Below are positions 1-9,030 of a DNA stretch of 64,000 nucleotides, in pieces. The notes under the pieces are model-generated. The model searched no databases and was not told where the DNA came from. It saw only the letters and a list, made by a program, of their open reading frames with translations. Both the position numbers and the translations under genes were made by a program. Source of the stretch: Bifidobacterium mongoliense DSM 21395 (GTDB lineage: Bacteria > Actinomycetota > Actinomycetes > Actinomycetales > Bifidobacteriaceae); contig NZ_JGZE01000012.1 in NCBI RefSeq assembly GCF_000741285.1, forward strand, positions 1 to 64,000, written 5' to 3'. Position 1 is the stretch's first letter; every line of letters begins with the position of its first letter.

Positions 1-1024
1 GTTCGAGGCGCCGCTGGCCCTCGGCACCGACACCGGCGGTTCGATCCGTCAGCCCGGCGCTCTGACCGGAACCGTCGGCGTCAAGCCGACCTATGGTGCG
101 GTCTCGCGTTTCGGCGCCATCGCCATGGCCAGCTCGCTCGACCAGATCGGCCCCGTCTCGCGCACCGTGCTCGACGCGGCCCTGCTGCAGGAGGTCATCG
201 GCGGCCACGACGTTCGTGACTCCACCTCCATCCCCATGAAGGTCCCGGCCATGGTCGCCGCCGCACGCGAGGGCGCCAAGCGCGACCTCAGCGGCATGAG
301 AATCGGTCTGGTCAAGGAACTCAGCGGCGACGGGTACCAGCCCGGCGTCCAAGCGCGGTTCGACGAATCGGTCGCCCTGCTCAAGGACATGGGCGCGCAG
401 ATCGTCGAGGTCTCCTGCCCGCACCTCGAGTACGCCCTCGGCGCCTACTACATCATCATGCCTTCCGAGGTGAGCTCGAATCTCGCCCGCTACGACGGCA
501 TGCGGTACGGGCTGCGGGTCATGCCGCCCGACGGTGTGCCCCAGACGGCCGCCAACATGATGGCCGCCACGCGTGAGGCCGGTTTCGGCGACGAGGTCAA
601 GCGCCGCATCGTCCTGGGTACCTATGCACTGTCCGCCGGGTACTACGACGCGTGGTACGGCTCGGCGCAGAAGGTCCGCACGCTCATCATCGAGGACTTC
701 CACAAGGCGTTCGAACAGGCCGATGTGCTCGTCTCCCCGACTTCGCCCACCACGGCGTTCAAGTTCGGCGCCAAGATGGACGACCCGCTGGCCATGTACA
801 TGAACGACATCGACACCATTCCTGCGAACATGGCCGGAACCCCCGCCATGAGCATCCCCGCGGGTCTGAGCGACGACGGGCTGCCCGTCGGATTCCAGTT
901 CATCGCGCCCCAGAAGCGCGACGATGTGATGTACAAGCCCGCGGCCGCACTTGAGGCGGCGCTCGACGAGCGTCGTGGCGGGCCCATCTGGGGTTCGCTC
1001 AAGACCCCCTGGCTGGCCAAGTAA
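1..1024 (+). CDS. gatA: Aspartyl/glutamyl-tRNA(Asn/Gln) amidotransferase subunit A, 5'-truncated
   Basis: The gene enters from the left edge; the reading frame is open from base 2 and stops at TAA 1022-1024. GatA is the glutaminase/amidase subunit of GatCAB, which converts misacylated Glu-tRNA(Gln) or Asp-tRNA(Asn) to the amide form. The fragment begins inside the amidase signature: [12 protein letters not shown] followed by VGVKPTYG, where GGSIR carries the nucleophilic serine of the Ser-cisSer-Lys triad; the catalytic lysine lies upstream of the window. About 340 residues are present of a usual ~500. gatB follows 21 bases later, so the two are surely co-transcribed; gatC is expected upstream. 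Confidence 0.96.
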   Translation, partial: FEAPLALGTDTGGSIRQPGALTGTVGVKPTYGAVSRFGAIAMASSLDQIGPVSRTVLDAALLQEVIGGHDVRDSTSIPMKVPAMVAAAREGAKRDLSGMRIGLVKELSGDGYQPGVQARFDESVALLKDMGAQIVEVSCPHLEYALGAYYIIMPSEVSSNLARYDGMRYGLRVMPPDGVPQTAANMMAATREAGFGDEVKRRIVLGTYALSAGYYDAWYGSAQKVRTLIIEDFHKAFEQADVLVSPTSPTTAFKFGAKMDDPLAMYMNDIDTIPANMAGTPAMSIPAGLSDDGLPVGFQFIAPQKRDDVMYKPAAALEAALDERRGGPIWGSLKTPWLAK

Positions 1025-1045
1025 CGCATCGGAAGGATTGATATC

Positions 1046-2545
1046 ATGGCTGAGAAATTGATGAAATACGCCGATGCCGTCGAGAAGTTCGACCCGGTCT
1101 TCGGTTTGGAAACGCACGTGGAGCTGAGCACCAACACGAAGCTCTTCTGCCCCGCGCACAGCGAGTTCGGCGGCGAACCGAACACGCAGCTGACCCCGGT
1201 GAGCCTGGGCCTGCCCGGGTCGCTGCCGGTGGTCAACAAGACCGCCATCGACTACGCAATCAAGCTGGGCCTCGCCCTGCACTGCAAGATCGCCGAGTGG
1301 AGCCAGTTCGCACGCAAGAACTACTTCTACCCCGACATGCCCCGCGACTATCAGATCTCGCAGTACGACAAGCCGCTGAACGGCGAAGGCTACCTTGATG
1401 TGGAGCTCGAGGACGGCAGCATCTTCCGCGTGCCGATCGAGCGCGCCCACGTCGAGGACGATGCCGGTAAGAACACGCATATCGGTGGTGCCGACGGCCG
1501 CATCGAAGGCGCCGACCATTCCCTGGTCGACTACAACCGCGCCGGAGTGCCGCTGATCGAGATCGTCACCAAGCCGATCGAGGGCGCGGGAGCCCGTGTG
1601 CCGGAGATCGCCGGCGCCTATGTGCGCGCGATCCGCGACATCGTGCGTGCCCTCAACATCTCGCACGCCCGCATGGAGCAGGGCAATATGCGCGCCGACG
1701 TCAACATCTCACTGCGCCGTCACCCCGGCGATCCGCTGGGCATCCGTTCCGAGACCAAGAACGTCAACTCGTTCCGCGGCATCGAACGCACGTTGCAATA
1801 CGAGATTCGCCGTCAGGCCGCAAGGCTGGAGGACGGCCTCGATATCCTGCAGGAGACCCGTCACTGGGACGAGTCCTCGCAGACCACGGCCGGCGGCCGA
1901 CTGAAGTCCGACGCCAACGATTACCGCTATTTCCCCGATCCCGATCTGGTCATGGTGCACGTCACCAAGGGGCACATCGAGGAGATGGCCAAGCAGATGC
2001 CTGAGATGCCGCACGAGCGACGCAAGCGTCTGCAGGCCGAATGGGGCTTCAGCGACCTCGAGATGCGCGACGTGCTCAACGCCGACGCCCTCGATCTCGT
2101 CGAGCAGACCGTCGACGCGGGAGCCGAGGCCGGCGCCGCCAAGAAGTGGTGGCTGGGCGAGCTTTCACGCGAGGCCAACGCCCGTGGCCTGTCCCTCGAG
2201 GAGATGCCGATCACGCCGCAGGATGTGGCGCAGGTCGAGAAGCTCGTCGTGGCGGGCAAGCTCAACGACAAGCTCGCCAAGCAGACCATCGCCGGCGTGC
2301 TCGCCGGGGAGGGGACGCCGGATGAGGTCGTCAAGAAGCACGGCTATCAGGTGGTCTCTGACGACGGTGCGCTGGATAAGGCCGTGGACGATGCCATGGC
2401 CGCCAATCCCGACGTCGTCGAGAAGCTCAAGAGCGGCAACATGAAGCCCATGGGTGCCATCATCGGCGCCGTCATGCGCGCGACGAGGGGCCAGGCGGAC
2501 GCCAAGGCGGTCACCAAGATCGTCATGGCTCGCATCCGCGCCTAG
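1046..2545 (+). CDS. gatB: Aspartyl/glutamyl-tRNA(Asn/Gln) amidotransferase subunit B
   Basis: 499-residue GatB, the kinase/tRNA-binding subunit of GatCAB that phosphorylates the acyl-tRNA before amidation. The N-terminal catalytic domain shows the family signature [12 protein letters not shown], then [27 protein letters not shown] and [14 protein letters not shown]. The C-terminal YqeY-like helical tail runs from about residue 340. Start ATG 1046 is set by a GGAAGG ribosome site at 1031-1036. It lies 21 bp after gatA, forming a gatAB operon. An 8-bp tandem repeat begins right at its stop codon. Confidence 0.97.
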   Translation: MAEKLMKYADAVEKFDPVFGLETHVELSTNTKLFCPAHSEFGGEPNTQLTPVSLGLPGSLPVVNKTAIDYAIKLGLALHCKIAEWSQFARKNYFYPDMPRDYQISQYDKPLNGEGYLDVELEDGSIFRVPIERAHVEDDAGKNTHIGGADGRIEGADHSLVDYNRAGVPLIEIVTKPIEGAGARVPEIAGAYVRAIRDIVRALNISHARMEQGNMRADVNISLRRHPGDPLGIRSETKNVNSFRGIERTLQYEIRRQAARLEDGLDILQETRHWDESSQTTAGGRLKSDANDYRYFPDPDLVMVHVTKGHIEEMAKQMPEMPHERRKRLQAEWGFSDLEMRDVLNADALDLVEQTVDAGAEAGAAKKWWLGELSREANARGLSLEEMPITPQDVAQVEKLVVAGKLNDKLAKQTIAGVLAGEGTPDEVVKKHGYQVVSDDGALDKAVDDAMAANPDVVEKLKSGNMKPMGAIIGAVMRATRGQADAKAVTKIVMARIRA

Positions 2546-2958
2546 TGGTCCAGCTGGCCTAGCGGTACAGCTGGCCTAGCGGCCTAGCGGCCTAGCGGCC
2601 TAGCGGCCTAGCCGCATAGGCCTGACGGTGCGACCGGTCCGTACACTTCCGTACGCGACTGGTACGACCGTGCACACCGTCCGGCGCCAAGCCGTCACTT
2701 GACAACCGCGCCCCAGCGTGTCGACGCTCCGACCGCCGAAACACCTGGCGAACGTCCGGAATCGACCCGAACCACTGGTCGAATCAATCCCGGACGTCGG
2801 AACACTACGGACACCGCTGGGGCGCGGTCGTATGTTCGAAGGCGTCCATTCATGCTCACGGCCGCCGGTCGGTGACCGTACAGCACCATTTAAGGTGGCC
2901 AGAGTAGCATGGTGACGTGGCGAATAACGGTGAACACCTGAGACAAGGGATGTGACGT
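2546..2958. other. Intergenic region with 8-bp tandem repeats
   Basis: No credible gene in this 413-bp gap. From the gatB stop onward there are two copies of an ~18-bp block (CAGCTGGCCTAGCGG), then at about 2573-2612 a run of the 8-mer CGGCCTAG in tandem. The unit copies the last codons and stop of gatB (GCCTAG), suggesting slippage-driven expansion. The rest (2640-2900) is GC-rich with small inverted motifs. The promoter for the downstream acetyltransferase probably lies at 2880-2940, but no clear hexamer pair is visible. Confidence 0.6.
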
Positions 2959-4218
2959 ATGACTGGGAAGTCCGAACCCCCGCTTGACGAGACGGCATCT
3001 CGGGAGCTGCCTGAACAGCTCACCATTCCACCGATCGACGGGGAGATGCTCAAATTGCGGCCCGCGGGTCTCGACGATCTGCACAAGCTCGATCGACTCG
3101 AGGCCTTCTACAATGCTTCCGGCATCACTGGCAAGGACGAGCAGTCCGAACGCGCCGCTGTGGCGGCATGGGTCCGTCGTTCTGTTGCTTGGAGTCAGGG
3201 CGTGGCGGCGGATCAGTCGGGTGTGGGCGATCCCGAATCCCGTCGCACCATCGCATGGTCCATCATCGTTGACTCCGCACGCACGTCGGGTGGCGTTGAC
3301 GATGACGACAGAAGCACGCCGGTCGATGGCGTCATCGGCATGATCTTCCTCATCGACATCGATGGGTGGGCTCGTTCGGCGCGCATCCAGGTCGTGCTGG
3401 GCAAGGACTACCGGGGTCGCGGCTATTCCCGTGACGCCATGCCACGGGTCATGACTTACGGCTTCGCCCCCGAACCATCGGGACTGGGCATGCACCGTAT
3501 CTGGGTCGCCGTGCCTGAGAAGAACACCCGTTCCCTCTCCGTCTACCAATCGCTGGGCTTCGAGCACAGCGGCATATCGCGTGACGCCCTCTGGGACGCC
3601 GAGAACGGCAAATACCAGGATCTCAACGTGCTTGACACCCTGGTCGACGAGTACGACCCGATTCGTTCGCTCGACGCCTTCGGCATGCATGTCATTGAAC
3701 ACAACCCCGGTGTGCGTGAGGCGCTCAGCGCCCGCGAGCATTCGTTGGCCATCGAGCAGCGGCTTGGCGTGCGGACCGGGGATGTCATCCCCGACGGTGC
3801 CGCTTCGAATGGCCAGCGGGTCCAGGCCGACCGGTCGGTCGGAGACGGTGCGGCACCGGAGAGCGGTCGTGGCGTGTCGGGAAACGGTGATCCGCGGGTC
3901 TCGGTGAATCCGACATCGTCCGATATCACCGAGTCCTTCGACTGGCTGGACGTGCAGGGCGTGGGTCCGCGCGATGAACACGTCGATGCCGGCACGCGTG
4001 GTGACGGTGGGGCGGTATCGGCGGCGTCGCATGCGGTGGCCGCGGAGCCGTCGAGTGGTCAATCGGAGGGCTCCGCTTCGACCGCTTTGACGGTGCCGGA
4101 CGGTACCGATCCGGTCGAGCCGGACAGCTGGCCGTATGCCCCCAGCGCCCCGAAACGCTCCAAGCAGGCGTGGTGGCGCAATTTCGGGCGCGGACACAGA
4201 AACGGTAAGGGGGAATAG
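2959..4218 (+). CDS. GNAT-family N-acetyltransferase with long variable C-terminal tail
   Basis: 419 residues. The N-terminal ~220 residues are a GNAT fold of the ribosomal-protein-alanine acetyltransferase kind: motif A is VVLGKDYRGRGYSRDAM (acetyl-CoA pyrophosphate loop R-G-x-G), followed by GMHRIWVAVPEKNTRSLSVY and LGFEHSG, the usual Asn/Tyr end of the domain. The next ~180 residues are low in complexity and acidic, ending in a short basic Trp-containing segment (KQAWWRNFGRGHR). The acceptor substrate cannot be told from sequence. ATG 2959 has an AAGGGA site upstream. The DUF2469 gene follows after 2 bases, so the two are probably one operon. Confidence 0.82.
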   Translation: MTGKSEPPLDETASRELPEQLTIPPIDGEMLKLRPAGLDDLHKLDRLEAFYNASGITGKDEQSERAAVAAWVRRSVAWSQGVAADQSGVGDPESRRTIAWSIIVDSARTSGGVDDDDRSTPVDGVIGMIFLIDIDGWARSARIQVVLGKDYRGRGYSRDAMPRVMTYGFAPEPSGLGMHRIWVAVPEKNTRSLSVYQSLGFEHSGISRDALWDAENGKYQDLNVLDTLVDEYDPIRSLDAFGMHVIEHNPGVREALSAREHSLAIEQRLGVRTGDVIPDGAASNGQRVQADRSVGDGAAPESGRGVSGNGDPRVSVNPTSSDITESFDWLDVQGVGPRDEHVDAGTRGDGGAVSAASHAVAAEPSSGQSEGSASTALTVPDGTDPVEPDSWPYAPSAPKRSKQAWWRNFGRGHRNGKGE

Positions 4219-4220
4219 CC

Positions 4221-4535
4221 ATGGCGGCCGAGGATCTGGACAACTACGAGACCGATGCCGAGCTGGCGCTCTATAAGGAATACCGCGACGTCATCAAGCT
4301 GTTTACCTACGTCGTGGAGACCGAACGCCGGTTCTATCTGGCCAACAAAGTGGATTTCAACGTCCGTTCGGCCGGGCAGGACGTCTACTTCGACGTCCAG
4401 CTTACCGATGCCTGGGTGTGGGACGTGTACCGTTCCTCGAGATTCGTCAAGAACGTTCGTATCGTCACGTTCAAGGATGTGAACGTCGAGGAAGTGCAGA
4501 AGTCGGATATCGATATCCCCGATACGCTGGGGTAG
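4221..4535 (+). CDS. DUF2469-family protein
   Basis: 104 residues. The sequence matches the small actinobacterial DUF2469 family: AEDLDNYETDAELALYKEYR at the N-terminus, VVETERRFYLANKV in the middle, DAWVWDVYR, and the closing FKDVNVEEV. The family is conserved across Actinobacteria and has no established biochemical role. It starts 2 bp after the acetyltransferase gene, with the ribosome site AAGGGGG inside the upstream gene's end, so translation is likely coupled. Confidence 0.9.
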   Translation: MAAEDLDNYETDAELALYKEYRDVIKLFTYVVETERRFYLANKVDFNVRSAGQDVYFDVQLTDAWVWDVYRSSRFVKNVRIVTFKDVNVEEVQKSDIDIPDTLG

Positions 4536-4675
4536 GCGACGCGGCGCACCCGTGCGGGTTTCTGGGGCGGGTACGTGAATATGCACGGCGCCGCATCGTG
4601 GCGGGCCGTGTGACTGTTACTATAACTGTTGATTAATCGCTGATGGATATCAGTGGAGTGGTATGAGGAGGACAA

Positions 4676-6307
4676 GTGGCACAGAAGCAATCTGTCGTGA
4701 TCATCGGTGGTGGCCCCGCCGGTCTGACGGCCGCATGGGAACTGACGAAGGATGGCGGCGCCGAGCGCTATGACGTGACCGTGCTCGAGGCGACCAAGGA
4801 ATTCGGTGGCATCTCCCGCACCGTGAAGCACAACGGCAACCGCATGGACATCGGCGGGCACCGCTTCTTCTCGAAGGACGACCGCATCATGCGGTGGTGG
4901 AAGAACATCCTGCCGCTGCAGGGTGCACCCTCGTACGACGACAAGAAGCTCGGCCGTCACCACGACCTCGAGCCCGGCGGTCCGGATCCCGAGCAGACGG
5001 ACAAGGTGATGCTCAAGCGACACCGCGTCAGCCGCATCTTCTGGAACCACCACTTCCTCGACTACCCCATCTCGCTCACCCCCGGCCTGCTCAAGGCCTT
5101 GGGCTTCAAGCTGACCATGGAGGTGGGATTCAGCTATCTGTATTCGATGGTGCACAAGCTGCCCGAGGACAACCTCGAGAACTTCTACATCAACCGCTTC
5201 GGCCGCAAGCTCTACTCGATGTTCTTCGAGGGCTACACCGCGAAGGTATGGGGACGCCCGCCGAAGGAGATCTCCGCCGATTGGGGCGCCCAGCGGGTCA
5301 AGGGCCTCGACGTGGTCGCCGTGCTGAAGAACGCCTTCCTTAAGCTCATGCCGAAGAAGCGCGACAACAGCCAGGTCGAGACCTCGCTTATCGAGGAATT
5401 CTGGTACCCCAAGCTCGGCCCGGGCCAGCTGTGGGAAACCGTCGAACAGCAGTGCGTGGACCAGGGCGCCACCGTGATCACCGATGCGAAGGTCACCGAG
5501 ATCGTGCGTGAGCACGGCACCATCAGCGCCGTGCGGTATGTCGATGCGAAGGGCAAGTCCACCGAGCTCAAGGCCGACGAGTTCATCTCCTCGATGCCGC
5601 TCAAGGACCTGCTCAACGCGATGGATGCCGCCCCGGTCGACGATCGCGCCGCGAAGTCCGGCAAGGCCGGCGCGGCCAAGGCGGTGCCGAAAGATATGGT
5701 GACCGTGGCGAACGGCCTGCCCTACCGCGACTTCATCACCATCGGCCTGCTCGTCAAGCGCCTGCGCATCACCAACACCACCGACATCCCGACGCTGGGC
5801 AACCCGCCGATCGTGCCGGATTGCTGGATCTACGTGCAGGACCCGGGTTACAAGGTCGGTCGTGTGCAGCTCTTCAACAACTGGAGCCCGTATCTGGTCA
5901 AGGACGTCGACAACACCGTGTGGGTCGGTCTCGAGTACTTCTGCCAGGAGGGCGACGAGTTCTGGACGATGAACGATGAGGAGGCCACCGCCTTCGCGAT
6001 CAAGGAACTCACGCGTATGCGGCTCATCAACGGTCCGCAGGATGTGCTCGACTCCCATCGCGAACTGGTCAAGAAGGCGTATCCCGCCTACTTCGACACC
6101 TACGATCGCATGCCCGAACTCGCCGAGTACCTTGACTCCTTCGGCAACCTGTATTGCGTGGGTCGTAACGGCCAGCACCGGTACAACAACCAGGATCATT
6201 CGATGGCCAGCGCCATCGAGGCGGTCGGCAACATCAAGGACTGCAAGACCTCGAAGCGCAACGTGTGGTCGGTGAACACCGAGAAGTCTTACCAAGAGAA
6301 GAAGTAA
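4676..6307 (+). CDS. NAD(P)/FAD-dependent oxidoreductase, UDP-galactopyranose-mutase/amine-oxidase-like
   Basis: 543 residues, GTG start at 4676 behind a strong GAGGAGG site (4665-4671). The dinucleotide-binding motif [17 protein letters not shown] opens the protein (residues ~7-23), then FGGISRTV and [13 protein letters not shown], a pattern of the flavin monoamine oxidase/protoporphyrinogen oxidase superfamily. The C-terminus [20 protein letters not shown] resembles the FAD-contacting end of UDP-galactopyranose mutase-like proteins. The likely role is in cell-surface sugar or isoprenoid chemistry, but the substrate is not determined by the sequence. It stands alone: a terminator-like hairpin follows at 6366-6399. 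Confidence 0.8.
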   Translation: MAQKQSVVIIGGGPAGLTAAWELTKDGGAERYDVTVLEATKEFGGISRTVKHNGNRMDIGGHRFFSKDDRIMRWWKNILPLQGAPSYDDKKLGRHHDLEPGGPDPEQTDKVMLKRHRVSRIFWNHHFLDYPISLTPGLLKALGFKLTMEVGFSYLYSMVHKLPEDNLENFYINRFGRKLYSMFFEGYTAKVWGRPPKEISADWGAQRVKGLDVVAVLKNAFLKLMPKKRDNSQVETSLIEEFWYPKLGPGQLWETVEQQCVDQGATVITDAKVTEIVREHGTISAVRYVDAKGKSTELKADEFISSMPLKDLLNAMDAAPVDDRAAKSGKAGAAKAVPKDMVTVANGLPYRDFITIGLLVKRLRITNTTDIPTLGNPPIVPDCWIYVQDPGYKVGRVQLFNNWSPYLVKDVDNTVWVGLEYFCQEGDEFWTMNDEEATAFAIKELTRMRLINGPQDVLDSHRELVKKAYPAYFDTYDRMPELAEYLDSFGNLYCVGRNGQHRYNNQDHSMASAIEAVGNIKDCKTSKRNVWSVNTEKSYQEKK

Positions 6308-6365
6308 GCGTTAACCGCTTGTCGTCGGTCGGCCACGTGTCGATGAGGCGACGAGCACGGTCACG

Positions 6366-6399
6366 GACCCCGTCTTGGCAGCAGTGCCAGGGCGGGGTC
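6366..6399 (+). terminator. Candidate intrinsic terminator after the FAD oxidoreductase
   Basis: GACCCCG at 6366-6372 pairs with CGGGGTC at 6393-6399, with an inner complementary CTTGGCA/TGCCAGG. There is no long T run after it, so efficiency is uncertain; rho itself begins about 150 bp on. Confidence 0.55.
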
Positions 6400-6549
6400 T
6401 CGTCGTCCGGGTTGCGCCCGTCCACGTCGCGTTATAGACTTGATACCGTTCAGTTAGCGGTTGAAGCTCTGAACGTTCATAGCGGTTATTCCGCATCTTT
6501 TTCATAGAGCTCTCGGGTATGCCCGTTGGGCCAAGGGAAGGCAACACCA

Positions 6550-8640
6550 GTGGCAACAAGCCAGAATATTGAGGATATGAAGCTGCCTGAGCTCAAGGAG
6601 CTCGCCAAGCACATGGGGCTGCGTGGAACGTCGACGATGCGTAAATCCACGTTGGTAGCCACATTGCAGGCGGCCCGGAGCGGTGGCGAGGCCCCGGCCG
6701 GAGTCAGCGTGCGCGTGCCCAAGACGGCTCCCGTCGCGGCGAACACATCAACGAACGCATCACCGACCACCGGGGCGACCACGGTGACGAAGGCGATGGG
6801 CGACGTGCCCGCAGCCTCGTCGTCACCGTTGGCCGGTGCACATGCCGGTGCGATGGGCACCGTTTCCGCGGGGAAGTCCGCGGCTGCGACATCCGCCGAT
6901 CGCACGCCGTTCGAGGCGCCCGGTGATGGCAACGAGCGTCGCACTCGTACCGAGCAGCCGTCCGCCGAGAGGGGCCGGAGCCACGTTGGAGACCGGTCGG
7001 GCGCTCGTCGCCGTAATGACCGTCGTGACCGCGACGATCGCCATGACGAGGGGACCGAAGCCAATCTGCTCGACGAACTGCATATCGACGTTCCCGCGAC
7101 CGATGAGGGCGGTTCCACGAGAATCCGTCGCCGCGAGGGCGGGCATTCCATGGATCGTGATCAGCCGCGTCGTCGCCGTCGTATCGAGGCCGCGCATGCA
7201 GGCTCCGAATCCGGTACCCGCGATTTGAGCGACATCCTCGCCGCGTTGCCTGTCGAGCATGACGGCGACGACGCTCACGACGAGCAGGAGGGCCAGGAAC
7301 GGCAGCCTCGCGAATTCAATCGACGCAATCGCAACCGTGATCACGAGCGCGGGGAACGTGGCGACGATCGTCATCAGCGTCGTGGCCGTGGCAGGGATCG
7401 CGACTACAACAACCGTGACAATCGGGACAACCGTGAGGACCGCGACGAGCGCGATATGCGCGACGAACGTCGTGACAACCGCCGCGAGGAGAAGTCCGAG
7501 GATGTCGTGCCGGTCGCCGGCATCGTCGACGTGCTCGATTCCTATGCCTTCGTGCGTACGTCGGGCTATCTGCCCGGCCCGAACGACGTCTATGTCTCGA
7601 TGGGTCAGGTCAAGCGTTACGGTCTGCGCAAGGGCGACGCCGTGCACGGCTCGATTCGCACGCCCCGTGAGGGCGAACGACGCAACCAGCGTCAGAAGTT
7701 CGTGCCGTTGCAGTCCATCGACACGATCAATGGCATGAGCGTGGAGGATTCCTCCGCGCGACCCCACTTCTCGAAGCTCACGCCGTTGTATCCGCAGGAG
7801 CGGCTCAAGCAGGAGACCACGCCGAACAAGATCATCGGCCGTCTCATCGATATCATCGCGCCCATCGGCAAGGGACAGCGCGGACTTATCGTCTCCCCGC
7901 CGAAGGCCGGCAAGACGATCACGCTGCAGAACATCGCCAACGCCATCGCGACGAACAACCCCGAGGTCCACCTCATGGTCGTGCTGGTCGACGAGCGGCC
8001 CGAAGAGGTCACCGACATGGAGCGCACGGTGCAGGGCGAGGTCATCTCCTCGACCTTCGACCGCCCGGCCTCGGACCACACCACGGTCGCCGAGCTCGCC
8101 ATCGAGCGCGCCAAGCGTCTGGTCGAACTCGGTCAGGACGTGGTCGTGCTGCTCGACTCCATGACGCGTCTGGCACGCGCCTACAACATCTCCGCCCCCG
8201 CATCGGGCCGTATCCTGTCCGGTGGCGTTGACGCGCAGGCACTGTACCCGCCGAAGCGGTTCTTCGGCGCGGCCCGCAACATCGAGAACGGCGGCTCGCT
8301 GACCATCATCTCCTCGGCGCTGGTGGAGACCGGGTCCAAGATGGACGAGGTCATCTTCGAGGAGTTCAAGGGCACCGGCAACATGGAGCTGCGCCTGAGC
8401 CGTGAGCTGGCGGACAAGCGCCTCTTCCCGGCGGTCGACATCAACGCCTCGGGCACGCGCCGCGAGGAGCTCATCACGCCGAACGACGAACTGATGATCG
8501 TCTACCGTCTGCGTCGTCTGCTGGGCGGCCTCGAGCCGGAGCAGGCCTACCAGACGCTCGTGTCGCGTCTGAAGAAGGCGCCCACGAATCGTGACTTCCT
8601 GGGTACGATCGTGCAGCCGACCAACATGAAGATGAACTGA
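6550..8640 (+). CDS. rho: Transcription termination factor Rho
   Basis: 696 residues from GTG 6550, chosen because AAGGGAAG at 6533-6540 is correctly spaced; a TTG at 6526 is in frame but lies before that site. Order of parts: N-terminal HeH/SAP-like helices (MKLPELKELAKHMGL, residues ~12-45); a charged low-complexity insertion rich in Arg, Asp and Asn (~100-310), as in other high-GC Rho proteins; a cold-shock-like RNA-binding domain (VAGIVDVLDSYAFVRTSGYL); the RecA-like ATPase with P-loop VSPPKAGKT near residue 450 and Walker B VVVLLDSMTRLARAYN. Rho is a hexameric RNA helicase that ends transcription. The upstream region 6440-6480 carries a CGTTCAG/CTGAACG dyad that could be part of a regulated leader. 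Confidence 0.97.
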   Translation: MATSQNIEDMKLPELKELAKHMGLRGTSTMRKSTLVATLQAARSGGEAPAGVSVRVPKTAPVAANTSTNASPTTGATTVTKAMGDVPAASSSPLAGAHAGAMGTVSAGKSAAATSADRTPFEAPGDGNERRTRTEQPSAERGRSHVGDRSGARRRNDRRDRDDRHDEGTEANLLDELHIDVPATDEGGSTRIRRREGGHSMDRDQPRRRRRIEAAHAGSESGTRDLSDILAALPVEHDGDDAHDEQEGQERQPREFNRRNRNRDHERGERGDDRHQRRGRGRDRDYNNRDNRDNREDRDERDMRDERRDNRREEKSEDVVPVAGIVDVLDSYAFVRTSGYLPGPNDVYVSMGQVKRYGLRKGDAVHGSIRTPREGERRNQRQKFVPLQSIDTINGMSVEDSSARPHFSKLTPLYPQERLKQETTPNKIIGRLIDIIAPIGKGQRGLIVSPPKAGKTITLQNIANAIATNNPEVHLMVVLVDERPEEVTDMERTVQGEVISSTFDRPASDHTTVAELAIERAKRLVELGQDVVVLLDSMTRLARAYNISAPASGRILSGGVDAQALYPPKRFFGAARNIENGGSLTIISSALVETGSKMDEVIFEEFKGTGNMELRLSRELADKRLFPAVDINASGTRREELITPNDELMIVYRLRRLLGGLEPEQAYQTLVSRLKKAPTNRDFLGTIVQPTNMKMN

Positions 8641-9030
8641 CGGCGCAGTGCGCTGACCACGAGGGTGAACCGACCGCGAAGTGTACTGACGGCGGGGATG
8701 ACTCAACCGCGAAGTGCACTGACGGCTGGTGACGGGTCGACGGCGTAGTTCGCTGACCTTGAGGACGCACTGACTGTTGGTGGTGGATCGCCGGCGGGGC
8801 GGGAACTGCCTGCACTCGACTGATTGGTGCGCCTGCACTTTCCCGGGCGAGGGGCATCCGTGAAGTGACAGCGGTTACGTAGTACCCGTCCTTCGCGGTC
8901 GGGGATCGCGGCAACCTGTACATTCACCCCGACAAACTCCCCAAACCCGCACCTCGCGGGTGTGGATGACGACGGTATGGTGTCGTGAGCATGCATGGTG
9001 ATGCTCGCGGGGCCGTACCGTCGAATTCGT
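8641..9030. repeat. Intergenic region with degenerate ~20-bp repeats after rho
   Basis: No gene in this 390-bp gap between rho and the convergent aminotransferase. Bases 8640-8790 hold about five degenerate copies of a motif like TGACGGCGCAGTGCGCTGAC / CCGCGAAGTGCACTGACGG, spaced at roughly 20-40 bp. The remainder shows no feature I can name. Confidence 0.55.

Noticed and set aside
4385-6295. 636-codon open frame antisense to the FAD oxidoreductase
   Set aside because: Shadow frame; the sense strand has an intact FAD-binding motif and strong ribosome site.
6823-8838. 671-codon open frame antisense to rho
   Set aside because: Shadow of GC-rich codons in rho; composition is His/Arg/Val-skewed and no motif is recognisable.
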